Of a DNA stretch of 64,000 nt, positions 1 to 9,473 are shown piece after piece. The notes under the pieces were generated by a model. That model made no database searches, was not told the origin of the DNA, and worked only from the letters and a program-made list of their open reading frames with translations. Source of the DNA: Snodgrassella sp. (GTDB taxonomy: Bacteria > Pseudomonadota > Gammaproteobacteria > Burkholderiales > Neisseriaceae); NCBI GenBank assembly GCA_024103515.1, contig JAGGIK010000001.1, forward strand, positions 1-64,000. The letters run 5' to 3'. The translations under genes were made by a program, and so were the position numbers. The first letter of the stretch is position 1, and each line of letters begins with the position of its first letter.

Positions 1-206
1 GAAAGCTCGGCTATAAATGGAATCATAAACGTGTGTATCGGGTATATTGTGAATTAAAGCTTAATCTGAGGGTAAAGCGTAAACAGCGTATTCCACCACC
101 AAGCCCAGAAAAACTATCAATACCGAATAAGTCTGGTGAATGCTGGTCAATGGATTTGATGAGTGACAGCAGTCGCAATCAACGCAGGTTTAGAACCTTC
201 AATAGT
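1..206 (+). pseudogene. IS3-family transposase OrfB fragment (IS407-like)
   Basis: Reading from base 3 gives KLGYKWNHKRVYRVYCELKL and then a run through CWSMD to RFRTFN, the linker and the first catalytic aspartate region (WSMD) of an IS3-family OrfB integrase. The same protein is encoded, longer, on the minus strand at 26943-27419. Similarity stops at about base 203 and the frame hits a stop at 221, so only about 65 residues remain. The second D and the E of the DDE triad are missing. The element starts outside the window. Confidence 0.8.
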
Positions 207-284
207 ACAGCAAAAAAATAATAAACTCTCTCCTCAGTCCATCAAGAATATAAACATGTAATAAATAACTTGATATCAAATCAT

Positions 285-450
285 ATTTATGCAAAGAGGA
301 GCGCAAGCAGGTATTTTTGTCAAGAACTTTGCCATAAGTATGGCATGGGTAACTCAATTTTAATAGATGGTGGGATAAATATGATAATATGAAAACTATA
401 TTATCCAACGCTAAAAGAACTTGAAGCTGATAATCATGAGATATACAATT
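285..450 (+). pseudogene. IS3-family OrfA fragment
   Basis: One frame gives QELCHKYGMGNS and a nearby frame LKELEADNHE. These match the helix-turn-helix and leucine-zipper segments of the OrfA partner of the same IS3 element, seen on the minus strand near 27700-27880 as KYDMGNSTFYQW and KLKAENHKLK. Stops and frameshifts break it. It lies downstream of the OrfB piece at 1-206, the reverse of the normal OrfA-OrfB order, so two insertions or a rearrangement are involved. Confidence 0.55.
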
Positions 451-689
451 CTTGCTGAGATCAGTTTTAATATTTTCAGATCTTAGAGATAAATTATAAT
501 AAAGCTATATGCTTACCTAGAAACGTAAAACTTGTATAGAGAAATTACAATCTACTAAATAGTATCTCAATTACTATGAGTTGCGTTATTGTTGATTTAA
601 GCTGCGGTGCTTACTTATGTCAACTCAGCACCACATTATGTGATAATTATTTCGAAATTGGGTGTTATTGCTGAAAATTTTAGGACGGG

Positions 690-1115
690 GCCTTAACCAT
701 TACTGCACTTATTTATATGTATTACATAATTTACCTAAGTGACAGTGTGCCGGCTATGGTAGTGGGCAATATAAAACAGCAGATTAAGTGATGCTTGCAT
801 TAAGTAAAATTAAGCCGGCACTGTCATCGTTCCAACTATTGCATTCAGATAGAGGAAAGACGTTTGCTAAACAGTTGCTTGGGAAGTGTATCCATGCATT
901 TAATATTCAATGCTCGTTGAGTAAGAAAAGGTGCCGACATGACAATGTGGTGGCAGAAGCAACATTTAAAGAGATTAATACTGCGTTAGTTAATGGGAAA
1001 GGTCGATGATAACCGGAGAATAACAGCAAGCCTTTTCAGCTTATGTTTATTGGTACTATCACCAACAGTGACATTCATCGTAAGGTTATTTGACTCCTGT
1101 AGAATTTAACAAATG
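690..1115 (+). pseudogene. IS3-family (IS150-like) transposase remnant
   Basis: The 788-1009 frame contains LLHSDRGKTFAKQLL and FNIQCSLSKKRC followed by DNVVAEATFKEINT, the second aspartate and the glutamate segment of an IS3/IS150-type DDE integrase. Further downstream, YVYWYYHQQ and GYLTPVEFN (around 1040-1110) match the C-terminus but are interrupted by stops. A related, more decayed copy lies at 55640-56045. This is a different IS3 subgroup from the fragment at 1-206. Confidence 0.7.
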
Positions 1116-1448
1116 GCTATCCTTTAATTTTGTTGTTTGCATAGACGGTGCCATTCCATTTATAAACCTCGTTAATTTTTCTGAATCTTTTTGTTTGTTA
1201 TACTTTTGGCCAGTACTGCGGTATTTATCTTGGTTTTTCTTCGTCCTTTAGTATTTACTTTTTTGGTAAATAGCTTAAAGCAAGGTTTGGTAAAGACATA
1301 AATTTTTATAAGGTTATTATGAGAATTGATTTAATTTCAGTTGATTGAAAACTATTTTTGGCTTTAATAAATTGCTTTCATAATCAAACCGGACTAAGTC
1401 CTTAAATTAATCCGGTTTTCTATTGATCAATAAAGATATACCTGGTGC
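1116..1448. other. Intergenic, includes putative parE terminator
   Basis: No coding region is supported. A stem with arms at 1386-1393 (aaaccgga) and 1411-1418 (tccggttt) lies just past the parE stop and could end parE transcription. Its loop can form a second small stem (ggac/gtcc). The rest looks like decayed AT-rich sequence. Confidence 0.45.
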
Positions 1449-3434
1449 CTAAATGTCTGCCTCAACTTTATCACCTTCCGATTCCATCCATGCACGTCGC
1501 GATGCTGCTTCACCTTTACCCATCAGCTTGATGAAAATATCTTTGGTTTCATTGCTATCAGTGTCTGGAATATGAACTTGTAATAGGCGCCGAGTGTCAG
1601 GGTTCATGGTAGTGTCTTTAAGCTGGTCAGGATTCATTTCTCCTAGTCCTTTAAAGCGACTAATTGAATAAGCGGTATCTTTTACTTTTTCTAGCTTTAA
1701 CCGTTGAAGAATATTGTCCAGTTCTTGATCATCTTGAGCGTAAAATTTACGCGCAGGTTTGCTTTTACCTTGAGCATTTACGTCTACCCGATATAGAGGA
1801 GGTTGGGCAACGTAGATATGGCCGGCGTCAATCAGTTTGGGGAAGTGCTTATAAAATAGGGTAAGTAATAATACCTGAATATGCGCACCATCAACGTCGG
1901 CATCAGACAGAATGGCAATTTTGCCATAGCGTAATCCTGATAGATCTAAATCGTCTGTTTTTTCATGTGGGTCAATGCCAATGGCTACGGATATATCATG
2001 GATTTCGGCATTGCCAAACAATTGATCTCGATGTATTTCGAAGCTATTAAGCACTTTACCTCGCAAAGGTAATATAGCTTGGGTATTTTTATCGCGTGCC
2101 AGTTTGGCCGAGCCACCTGCTGAATCTCCCTCGACCAGAAATAGTTCGTTTTCGCGAATATCCTCACTTTCGCAATCAGTTAATTTTCCAGGTAATACCG
2201 CCACACCGGAACCTTTTTTCTTTTCAATTTTTTTGGTTGAACGCATGCGAATTTGAGCTTGGCGAATGGCCAATTCAGCAATTTTCTTGCCTATATCAAT
2301 ATTCTGGTTTAACCATAATTCTAAAGGATCAATCGACATACTGGCGACAAGTTTGAGTGCATCACGATTTGTTAGTTTGTCTTTTGTCTGCCCTTGAAAT
2401 TGGGGATCTAATAAACGTGCAGATAAAACGAAAGCGGTGCGAGAGAAAACATCGTCGGATTGCAGTTTTACCCCACGTGGCAATAAATTATGGTGGTTAA
2501 TGAAGTTACTGACTGCCTGAAATACTGCTTGCTTTAGACCAGCTTCATGGGTTCCTCCAAGAGGAGTAGGGATAAGGTTTACGTAGCTTTCGCTCGGTAC
2601 ATGACCTTCTTCCAGCCATGTCAGCGCAAAAGCAGCACCTTCACCGGAATTGAAGTCGGTATCGGTTTGTTTACCAATATAATTTTCGGTAGCAAATATC
2701 GGTGTTGCAGTGCCGGTATCATTAAGTAAATCTAGAAGGTAACTTTTTAATCCATTTGGGTAATACCATTTTTGGCTTTGTATCTGCTCATCGGCAGGGT
2801 TGAATTTATTTAGGGTAACACTGACGCCCGGTAATAATACAGCTTTGGCGCGCAGGACGCGTTCCAGTTCTGTTAAATTATAGTTTGGGCTATCAAAATA
2901 ATGCTCATCTGGCCAGACTCTTATTTCTGTTCCGCTGTCTTTGATAGCGCATTTGCCAGTGACTGTCAGGGGCTGGATAACCGCACCGCCAGCAAAGGCA
3001 ATATGATGAATCTGCCCCTCTCGTTTGACGATGACTTCAAGTCGTTTTGAAAGGGCATTGGTAACTGAAACGCCGACACCATGCAGTCCACCAGAAAAAG
3101 CATAGGCACCGTTGCCACTTTTTTTATTAAACTTACCGCCGGCGTGTAACTGAGTAAAAACCAGCTCAACAACGGGAACATGTTCATTCGGGTGTAGTCC
3201 GGTAGGGATCCCACGGCCATTATCGTTTACAGTGACTGAACCATCTTTATTCAGTGTGATATCTATATTTTGAGCGTATCCACCTAATGCCTCATCCGCC
3301 GCATTATCGATAACTTCTTGAATGATGTGAGTAGGGCTATCGGTGCGGGTATACATTCCCGGCCGTTCTTTAACTGGTTCAAGCCCTTTTAGGACGGTAA
3401 CGCTGGATTCGTCATATGTATTAGATTTACTCAT
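1449..3434 (-). CDS. parE: DNA topoisomerase IV subunit B (ParE)
   Basis: ParE is the ATPase subunit of topoisomerase IV, which separates replicated chromosomes with ParC. Seen: GHKL ATPase motifs (E40-VIDNAADEALGG, DNGRG 71-75, GGLHGVGVSVTNALS 115-129) and a TOPRIM domain from about 431 with EGDSAGGS (E435) and DADVDG (D511, D513), then RFKGLGEMNP near the C-terminus. The length (661 aa) is that of the short type IIA B subunits, and it lacks the insertion of proteobacterial GyrB, which argues for ParE over GyrB. The ATG at 3434 gives the expected N-terminus. parC is not in the window. Transcription probably starts in the gap to rppH. Confidence 0.95.
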   Translation of the reverse strand: MSKSNTYDESSVTVLKGLEPVKERPGMYTRTDSPTHIIQEVIDNAADEALGGYAQNIDITLNKDGSVTVNDNGRGIPTGLHPNEHVPVVELVFTQLHAGGKFNKKSGNGAYAFSGGLHGVGVSVTNALSKRLEVIVKREGQIHHIAFAGGAVIQPLTVTGKCAIKDSGTEIRVWPDEHYFDSPNYNLTELERVLRAKAVLLPGVSVTLNKFNPADEQIQSQKWYYPNGLKSYLLDLLNDTGTATPIFATENYIGKQTDTDFNSGEGAAFALTWLEEGHVPSESYVNLIPTPLGGTHEAGLKQAVFQAVSNFINHHNLLPRGVKLQSDDVFSRTAFVLSARLLDPQFQGQTKDKLTNRDALKLVASMSIDPLELWLNQNIDIGKKIAELAIRQAQIRMRSTKKIEKKKGSGVAVLPGKLTDCESEDIRENELFLVEGDSAGGSAKLARDKNTQAILPLRGKVLNSFEIHRDQLFGNAEIHDISVAIGIDPHEKTDDLDLSGLRYGKIAILSDADVDGAHIQVLLLTLFYKHFPKLIDAGHIYVAQPPLYRVDVNAQGKSKPARKFYAQDDQELDNILQRLKLEKVKDTAYSISRFKGLGEMNPDQLKDTTMNPDTRRLLQVHIPDTDSNETKDIFIKLMGKGEAASRRAWMESEGDKVEADI

Positions 3435-3471
3435 GATTCTTTATGCAGGTATCAGTCTATACAATATAAAA

Positions 3472-3508
3472 TAAATTACCGTAAAAATATAAATTTTCCG
3501 GTAATTTA
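3472..3508 (-). terminator. Hairpin after rppH
   Basis: Ten-bp arms taaattaccg (3472-3481) and cggtaattta (3499-3508) enclose a 17-nt loop. On the minus strand the stem is followed by a T-rich run, and it lies just past the rppH stop, so it fits a rho-independent terminator. Confidence 0.55.
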
Positions 3509-3557
3509 TATCAAGATTAATTATAGTAAACGGTGAAGAAATACTTTAAATTAATGG

Positions 3558-4097
3558 TTATTCGGTGGATGTCGTGTTAGTCATGCTTTGTTGCTGTGTT
3601 TGAGTATAATCACTCCAGCTGGGCAATTGATGTAGAAAACGCGATAATTCATGTAAAGCTTCAAGGTATACATTACGTTTAAATTCAATTACTTCATCTA
3701 TTGGTGCCCAGTATTGATGCCAACGCCATGCATCGAATTCAGGATGATGGGTTGCGCGTAAATGGACATCACTTTCCCGACCAATCAGGCGAAGAAGATA
3801 CCAAATCTGTTTTTGTCCTTTATAGGAACCCCGCCATTCGCGTTTGATCCAATGTGTGGGTACATCGTAGCGTAACCAATCTCGAGTTCGACCTATAATT
3901 TTAACATGATGGGGGAGAAGACCAACTTCCTCCATCAGTTCACGGTACATGGCTGCTTCAGGGCTTTCTCCCGGTTTGATTCCGCCCTGAGGGAATTGCC
4001 ATGAATGTTCATGTACTCGTTTGCCCCAAAATACTTCGTTGCGATCGTTGGTGATAATAATCCCGACATTGGGGCGATACCCTTCTCTGTCTAACAT
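3558..4097 (-). CDS. rppH: RNA 5'-pyrophosphohydrolase (RppH/NudH)
   Basis: RppH converts the 5' triphosphate or diphosphate end of mRNA to a monophosphate and so triggers RNase E decay. Seen: a complete Nudix box, G38-x5-E44-x7-R52-E-x2-E56-E57-x-G59, within [11 protein letters not shown] and [10 protein letters not shown]. The aromatic-rich segment IWYLLRL follows. The reading frame extends upstream to a GTG at 4133, but the ATG at 4097 gives [12 protein letters not shown], the N-terminus typical of neisserial and enterobacterial RppH, so I chose it (179 aa). The last 20 residues are Q/T/S-rich and probably unstructured. The gene stands alone upstream of parE. Confidence 0.93.
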   Translation of the reverse strand: MLDREGYRPNVGIIITNDRNEVFWGKRVHEHSWQFPQGGIKPGESPEAAMYRELMEEVGLLPHHVKIIGRTRDWLRYDVPTHWIKREWRGSYKGQKQIWYLLRLIGRESDVHLRATHHPEFDAWRWHQYWAPIDEVIEFKRNVYLEALHELSRFLHQLPSWSDYTQTQQQSMTNTTSTE

Positions 4098-4326
4098 GGT
4101 AGTTCGCCCAGTAAATAAATCTAATTTTCTCACAAATAGAGTTAGGATACTAGCGACGATTATCTTGCTCTTGGTGGTGAATGGATGTAAATGTCTTAGG
4201 ATAAGGGTGTTCAGTCTGATTGATTAATATGCAATCGGCGCTTTTTATAATGATTTAAAATATGATTCTGGTAAGGCTTATATTTGAATTTCCGAGTTGG
4301 TGTTTTGATGAGGGCTTATAAAGATA

Positions 4327-4361
4327 AAGCTGTATTCATCATAAATCGATGAATACAGCTT
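4327..4361 (-). terminator. Strong hairpin after small ORF 4397-4528
   Basis: A perfect 14-bp stem, aagctgtattcatc (4327-4340) and gatgaatacagctt (4348-4361), encloses a 7-nt loop. On the minus strand it is followed by tttatcttt. It sits 36 nt beyond the stop of the small minus-strand ORF and is too far from rppH or rhlE to serve either, so it suggests a separate short transcript. Confidence 0.65.
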
Positions 4362-4396
4362 GTAATAAATACCCTTCAAGTCTATTACAGCGTTAC

Positions 4397-4528
4397 CTAA
4401 TCATTACTGTGAATGGTTTTATTAATATGATACTGGAACTTGATTTTAATGGTTTCAGGCTGATGTTGCTGAGTAAAGGCAGCGCGTTTGGCAGCTTGAA
4501 AAATTTGTAATCGACGACGATGTTGCAT
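4397..4528 (-). CDS. Possible small basic protein (43 aa)
   Basis: An ATG at 4528 opens a 43-codon frame starting MQHRRRLQIFQAAKRAAF and ending HINKTIHSND. It has a good Shine-Dalgarno sequence (gaaagga) 6-7 nt upstream and a near-perfect terminator hairpin shortly downstream (4327-4361). The N-terminal half is rich in Arg, Lys, Gln and Ala, and could form an amphipathic helix or bind nucleic acid. I do not recognise the family. The ribosome site plus terminator make it more than a chance frame, but conservation is unknown. Confidence 0.45.
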   Translation of the reverse strand: MQHRRRLQIFQAAKRAAFTQQHQPETIKIKFQYHINKTIHSND

Positions 4529-5233
4529 AGTTATTTCCTTTCTCACATGTCGGTGTTGGTCACCAACTATTGTCATTAATATATTATTTATATTGATGCA
4601 TAAAGCTGATAGATTGAAATAATCATTCTAGCTTTATTGTCATTTTTACATTTTTTGAGATGTATAAAACAATATACTGAATTAATTGAATATTGGCAAA
4701 TAATTTAATGCTGACTACTTGAATGAAAAGCAGCTAATGAGCGTTAAAGTTGGCAGTGGTATAGTGGTAAGTACTTTTATATCTATTTTATTAAAAATTA
4801 AACATTGGTTAAATTATATTTCCAAATTATTATTATACATGATTTTTTCTGTATTTGATTCTTTGAGAATAATATCTTCAATGGTTCTTCGTTTATGATT
4901 GTATTTCACTTAGCCTAATACAGCCAGTACCCTTCTATTCTATTCTGTTCGATATCAGAATCAAAGATTTTGAAAAGAAAGAATCATCATTTACACAAAT
5001 ATCATATAAATCAATTTTCGATTTTATTTGATATGGCTTCTGGGAGAAAATTACTAATCTTTATAAGTTGTTCAAATATGCGGTTGATGGGTTTGATATT
5101 TACTGTAAACCTTATGCACAAAATCATTAAAGTGAATATTATGGGTGAGTTAATGAATTTTTTCATTTTCTTTATAATTCTGGGAATCACGTGCTTTAAT
5201 GGTTTTTCTATACACTCCTGATACAACAGAAAA
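4529..5233. other. AT-rich intergenic between small ORF and rhlE terminator
   Basis: Frames of 71-83 codons exist on both strands over the same bases (4970-5226) but have no ribosome site or recognisable protein, and are probably chance. I see nothing else apart from the likely promoter region of the small gene, just above 4550. Confidence 0.4.
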
Positions 5234-5236
5234 TGT

Positions 5237-5259
5237 CAGGTAGCAGTACTTGCTACCTG
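5237..5259 (-). terminator. Hairpin after rhlE
   Basis: Nine-bp arms caggtagca (5237-5245) and tgctacctg (5251-5259) with a 5-nt loop lie 26 nt beyond the rhlE stop. On the minus strand the stem is followed by acattttctg, a weak T tract. A likely rho-independent terminator. Confidence 0.6.
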
Positions 5260-5284
5260 ATTGTATTAAATTAGCTTTAATCTA

Positions 5285-6634
5285 TTAATGTTTGGGCTGA
5301 TTGTTGGCTGAGCGAGTGCTGGTATGGCGGCTACGGTTTGTTTGGCTAATCCGGTTTGAACCAGATTTCTGTCCACCATCTGCATTAGTACGGCGTTTTT
5401 TATTGCTCCAGTTCCCATTTCTACCGGGATTATTTGCTCCATTACTGCTGAAAGAACGCCGTCCCTTGCCAGTAGGTTTCGAGGCACGTTTTCGCGTAGG
5501 TTCCATACCTTCAATAGTTTGCTCGGATAATTTACGATTTAAATAACGTTCAATTTTATGAACTTTGACGTATTCATTTACTTCAGCAAAGGTAATGGCT
5601 AGTCCAGTGCGGCCAGCGCGTCCGGTACGTCCGATACGATGAACATAATCTTCAGCCTGTTTAGGCAGGTCATAATTTATTACATGGGTAATGGATGGAA
5701 CATCAATACCGCGAGCTGCCACGTCAGTGGCTACCAGAATTTTAATCCGACCTTTGCGTAAATCCATTAAGGTACGATTGCGCCATCCCTGAGGCATGTC
5801 CCCATGCAAACAGTTTGCGGAAAAACCGTTATCATATAGTCTGTCCGCCAGTTGCTCTGACATGGCCTTAGTGGCAGTAAAAATGACCGCCTGATCGATG
5901 CTAGTATCACGTAATATATAATCAAGCAAACGGTTTTTGTGGCGAATATCATCACAATATAATAATTGCTCATCAATTTTGCCCTGTTTTTCTTCTCGGG
6001 CGATATCAATTTTTTGTGGTTCTCTGGTCAGTTTTTGTGCCAGTTTACCAACCATTCCATCCCATGTGGCCGAAAAAAGCAAAGTCTGACGTTCGGTAGG
6101 GGTGGCTGCAACAATGGTTTCAATATCTTCAATAAATCCCATGTCGAGCATACGGTCAGCCTCGTCAAGAATCAATACTTCTAGGCGACTAAAATCAATC
6201 CGCCCTTGACGCATATGATCCATCAGTCGTCCAGGAGTGGCCACGATCAGGTCTATTGGACGTGATAATGCTCTGATTTGTTGACCAAATGAGGTACCAC
6301 CAACTAAGGTAGCACTACGTAGCCATGGCATATTTTTACCATAAATTTGTGCATTTTTTTCAACCTGCTGCGCCAGTTCGCGCGTTGGGGTCAGAACCAA
6401 TGCACGAGGGCCTTTGCCTGGTTTCTCACTGCGCTTTATTAATTTTTGCAAGGTGGGCAATAAGAATGCAGCAGTTTTGCCTGAGCCAGTCTGGGCGGAA
6501 ACCATTAGGTCTTGATTAGCCATTGCGGCAGGAATGGATTCTAATTGTACAGGAGTCGGCTTTTCATAGCCGGCAGTAATGAGTGCATTAAGAAGTGGAC
6601 TTTGTAAATTTAAGTCAGAGAAAGACAATGGCAT
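5285..6634 (-). CDS. rhlE: DEAD-box ATP-dependent RNA helicase (RhlE-like)
   Basis: A DEAD-box helicase that remodels RNA in ribosome assembly or mRNA decay. Seen in order: Q motif region GYEKPTPVQ (22-30), Walker A AQTGSGKT (47-54), PTRELA (83-88), DEAD (157-160), SAT (188-190), TDVAARGID (303-311) and HRIGRTGRAGR (332-342). The last 65 residues are rich in R, K, S, N and G, the basic tail expected for RNA binding in the RhlE group. The length (449 aa) fits RhlE better than DbpA or SrmB. The ATG at 6634 is preceded by aaagga at good spacing. A long inverted repeat lies 110-190 nt upstream (6746-6794), possibly in the leader. Confidence 0.9.
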   Translation of the reverse strand: MPLSFSDLNLQSPLLNALITAGYEKPTPVQLESIPAAMANQDLMVSAQTGSGKTAAFLLPTLQKLIKRSEKPGKGPRALVLTPTRELAQQVEKNAQIYGKNMPWLRSATLVGGTSFGQQIRALSRPIDLIVATPGRLMDHMRQGRIDFSRLEVLILDEADRMLDMGFIEDIETIVAATPTERQTLLFSATWDGMVGKLAQKLTREPQKIDIAREEKQGKIDEQLLYCDDIRHKNRLLDYILRDTSIDQAVIFTATKAMSEQLADRLYDNGFSANCLHGDMPQGWRNRTLMDLRKGRIKILVATDVAARGIDVPSITHVINYDLPKQAEDYVHRIGRTGRAGRTGLAITFAEVNEYVKVHKIERYLNRKLSEQTIEGMEPTRKRASKPTGKGRRSFSSNGANNPGRNGNWSNKKRRTNADGGQKSGSNRISQTNRSRHTSTRSANNQPKH

Positions 6635-6745
6635 GTTTTTCCTTTGGTTAGACGAGCAACCAAATGTTATATTACAAGATATTTCAATACTTTGAATTAT
6701 TGAAAATTGATGCTAACTAAGAAAAATGAAAAACAAAGATAGCAA

Positions 6746-6794
6746 TTGGTTGTCGTTAGCGTGTGTTTAAATGTTATACATCGACGACAACCAA
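6746..6794. repeat. Inverted repeat between rhlE and rlmK-like gene
   Basis: Arms ttggttgtcgt (6746-6756) and acgacaaccaa (6784-6794) are perfectly complementary over 11 bp with a 27-nt loop. It lies in the divergent 400-nt gap. It could be an operator or a structured leader of rhlE. No T tract follows, so a terminator is less likely. Confidence 0.4.
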
Positions 6795-7034
6795 CAACTA
6801 GCGCATTATTGCACAGATTGAAAGACGGTATATATATTAAATAGCAATTATTTAATCGTTCCGTAAATTAGGCTGCAAACGATGACTTCAATTTATCGGC
6901 CTTTATTATAAATCATTTTAGACCTGTGAGCAAATATGCTTAATGTGGTTATGCGGTCATACATATAAGGTACAAGAAAGGGGTGTTTCCGTTACAATGT
7001 ATTATTAAGCTTATCTTGCTGTGTGTATAGTATT

Positions 7035-7988
7035 ATGGACTATGATATTACTGCTTTTGCCAATCGACTTGGCAAGAATATTCAACATTTGCGTAAATGG
7101 GCCAAACGTCAAGGGTTAGAGGCTTGGCGTATGTACGATCGGGATGTACCCCAATATCCTTTTGCAATTGATATTTATGGTGAGCATATTCACTTACAAG
7201 AATACGATACTGGTTGGCTGATGCACAAGAAAGAGCATGCAAGCTGGTTGGCAGAAGTTATGGAAGCCATTGTTTTTGTCAGCGGTCTACCTATGGAAAA
7301 TATTCATGTTAAACGACGTGCTCGTCAGAAAGGTAAAGATCAATATGAGAAAACCGGCAAAAATGGTGATGATTTTGTTGTATATGAATATGGTCGCGCT
7401 TTTTGGGTAAATTTAGATAAATATCTTGATACGGGTTTGTTTCTTGATCATCGACCAACTCGACTAAAAATAAGTGAAATTGTTTCAGGAAAGCGTTTTT
7501 TAAATTTATTTGCTTATACAGGTAGTTTTTCTGTTTATGCTGCCAGTGGTGGAGCTGTATATAGTGAAACTGTTGATTTGTCTAATACATATCTTGATTG
7601 GGCCCGGCGTAATTTTGCTTTAAACCAGATAGATATCGATACACATCAAATTATTCGAGCTGATGTGTTTCAATATCTTCAGTCGGCAGTCGCTGAAAAA
7701 AAATCTTTTGATTTAATTGTCATGGATCCGCCAAGTTTTTCTAATAGTAAAAAGATGCAGGACATTCTGGATATTCAGCGTGATCATATTAAATTGATTA
7801 ATGCGGCCATGCGTTTGCTTTCTCGTGAAGGTATTTTATTTTTTTCTAATAATCTGCGTAGTTTTGTATTGGATTGTTCGATTGAACAAAATTATCAGGT
7901 GCGTGATATTAGTAAAAGGTCTATACCAGAAGATTTTCGTAATGCCAAAATTCATCAATGCTGGGAAATCCGCCATATGTCAGCATGA
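7035..7988 (+). CDS. rlmK: 23S rRNA methyltransferase, RlmK-like (class I SAM-dependent)
   Basis: The protein matches the C-terminal (RlmK) half of the fused enterobacterial RlmKL, which makes m7G2069 in 23S rRNA. Seen: ANRLGKNIQHLRKWAKRQG at 9-27, RARQKGKDQYEK (95-106), the SAM-binding segment LFAYTGSFSVYAASG (158-172) and the catalytic loop DPPSFSNSK (231-239), ending IHQCWEI. Gammaproteobacteria usually fuse this to RlmL; here it stands alone, as in other beta-proteobacteria. The frame also allows a GTG at 7023, but the ATG at 7035 fits the family. The exact target is inferred from homology; RlmI-type m5C activity is a less likely alternative. Confidence 0.75.
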   Translation: MDYDITAFANRLGKNIQHLRKWAKRQGLEAWRMYDRDVPQYPFAIDIYGEHIHLQEYDTGWLMHKKEHASWLAEVMEAIVFVSGLPMENIHVKRRARQKGKDQYEKTGKNGDDFVVYEYGRAFWVNLDKYLDTGLFLDHRPTRLKISEIVSGKRFLNLFAYTGSFSVYAASGGAVYSETVDLSNTYLDWARRNFALNQIDIDTHQIIRADVFQYLQSAVAEKKSFDLIVMDPPSFSNSKKMQDILDIQRDHIKLINAAMRLLSREGILFFSNNLRSFVLDCSIEQNYQVRDISKRSIPEDFRNAKIHQCWEIRHMSA

Positions 7989-8273
7989 TGAAAAGCAATT
8001 TATGACTATGTGGATGATTATGCAGTTGGGTTGCTTAGTATTTCACGTTTTCAATTCTGTTTAGATAATACTGTGAATATCTAAATTTTAGCTATTTGAG
8101 ATTTCAAAGTACATTTGCATGCGCCTTACTCTTTAAAAAGTTTCAGAAAGGTTAATATTGTGTTTGAAATGAACAAATATTTAAATCATTTTTAGTTATT
8201 AGTTAGCTATGTGATTTTGTGTGGTAGTAATTTGTGTTATCGTTAATTTTGATATTCAGGTAACTGGTAATTT

Positions 8274-9431
8274 ATGTCTTCTTATATTTTGTCACCGGCA
8301 ATGCTGGGTATTTTAGGTGGCGGGCAATTAGCTTCTATGTTTACGATCGCTGCCAAGCAATTGGGTTATAGTGTGACTGTATTGGATCCTGATCCAGATG
8401 CGCCTGCGGGAAAGCTCGCAGATGTACATTTATGTACCACTTATGATAATCAGCATGCTTTGCAAATTTTGGCACAATGTGCAGCGGTAACGACTGAATT
8501 TGAAAATGTGAGCGCGGCCTCGATGCAATGGCTGGCACAATATACGAATGTTTTTCCATCAGGTGAATGCGTAGCTGTTGCTCAGGATCGAGAAACGGAA
8601 AAAGCTTGGATTGGTAAGTCCGGACTGTCTACGGTACCTTATGCGATGATTTGTTCTATAGAGGATTTACGCGGAGATTTCAATGCTTTATTGCCAGGAA
8701 TTTTAAAAACAGCTACTTTGGGTTATGACGGTAAAGGACAGATAACTGTCTGTACGCAAGATGAGTTAGTAGAAGCTTTTTTTCAGTTACAACAAGTGCG
8801 CTGTATTTTAGAAAAAAAGGTTGAGTTAAAAGCGGAAATTTCTGTGGTAGTGGCGCGTCAGACCGACGGCCAATCAAGATGTTTTCCGGTTGCTGAAAAT
8901 ATACATCAAAACGGAATTTTGGCTTATACCCTAGTACCGGCAAGATTATCTGTAGCTCTTCAGTCTCAGGCGCAAAAAATGGCACAGCAATTGGCTGAAG
9001 CTATGAACTATGTCGGCGTGATGGCCGTTGAAATGTTTGTGGTTGGTACAAATGAAGAGTTAGTGGTTAATGAAATTGCCCCTAGACCACATAATTCTGG
9101 TCATTACACTTTAGATGCTTGTCTTTCAAATCAGTTTGAACAGCAGGTGCGATTGATGTGTGGGTTTGCTCCTGCTGCTACAGATTTGCTCAGTCCATGT
9201 TGCATGGCGAATATTTTAGGCAATGTGTGGCCAACCAAAGGGCAGCCTGACTGGTCGGTGATTCTCAATGACAGAACAAGCAAACTGCACTTATATGGTA
9301 AAAAAGTAGCCAGACATGGTCGCAAAATGGGGCATTTTACGGTGTTAGCCGATGATTCGACGCTAGCATTGGTTAAAGCTCGCACATTGTGTGAGCAATT
9401 AATGCAATATACCGATGAAGCCAACTTATAA
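8274..9431 (+). CDS. purK: 5-(carboxyamino)imidazole ribonucleotide synthase (PurK)
   Basis: PurK is the ATP-grasp enzyme that carboxylates AIR with bicarbonate in de novo purine synthesis; its product is used by PurE. Seen: N-terminal nucleotide fold ILGGGQLA (13-20), the ATP-grasp core (KTATLGYDGKGQ, about 143-154) and the metal-binding end VNEIAPRPHNSGHYTLDA (about 263-280). The length of 385 aa is normal. The ATG at 8274 gives the usual N-terminus; the ribosome site is weak. A SulP-like transporter gene follows 42 nt later and is probably co-transcribed. purE is not in the window. Confidence 0.95.
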   Translation: MSSYILSPAMLGILGGGQLASMFTIAAKQLGYSVTVLDPDPDAPAGKLADVHLCTTYDNQHALQILAQCAAVTTEFENVSAASMQWLAQYTNVFPSGECVAVAQDRETEKAWIGKSGLSTVPYAMICSIEDLRGDFNALLPGILKTATLGYDGKGQITVCTQDELVEAFFQLQQVRCILEKKVELKAEISVVVARQTDGQSRCFPVAENIHQNGILAYTLVPARLSVALQSQAQKMAQQLAEAMNYVGVMAVEMFVVGTNEELVVNEIAPRPHNSGHYTLDACLSNQFEQQVRLMCGFAPAATDLLSPCCMANILGNVWPTKGQPDWSVILNDRTSKLHLYGKKVARHGRKMGHFTVLADDSTLALVKARTLCEQLMQYTDEANL

Positions 9432-9473
9432 TAGTAGGCCGATATGAGAGGTAGAAAAAACAGGAGAATTTGA

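Noticed and set aside
4750..4790. gtggtatagtggtaagtac looked like the D-arm of a tRNA
   Set aside because: No acceptor, anticodon or T-arm complements could be folded around it.
4970..5226. Overlapping frames of 71-83 codons on both strands
   Set aside because: They mirror each other in AT-rich DNA, have no ribosome binding site and no recognisable motif.
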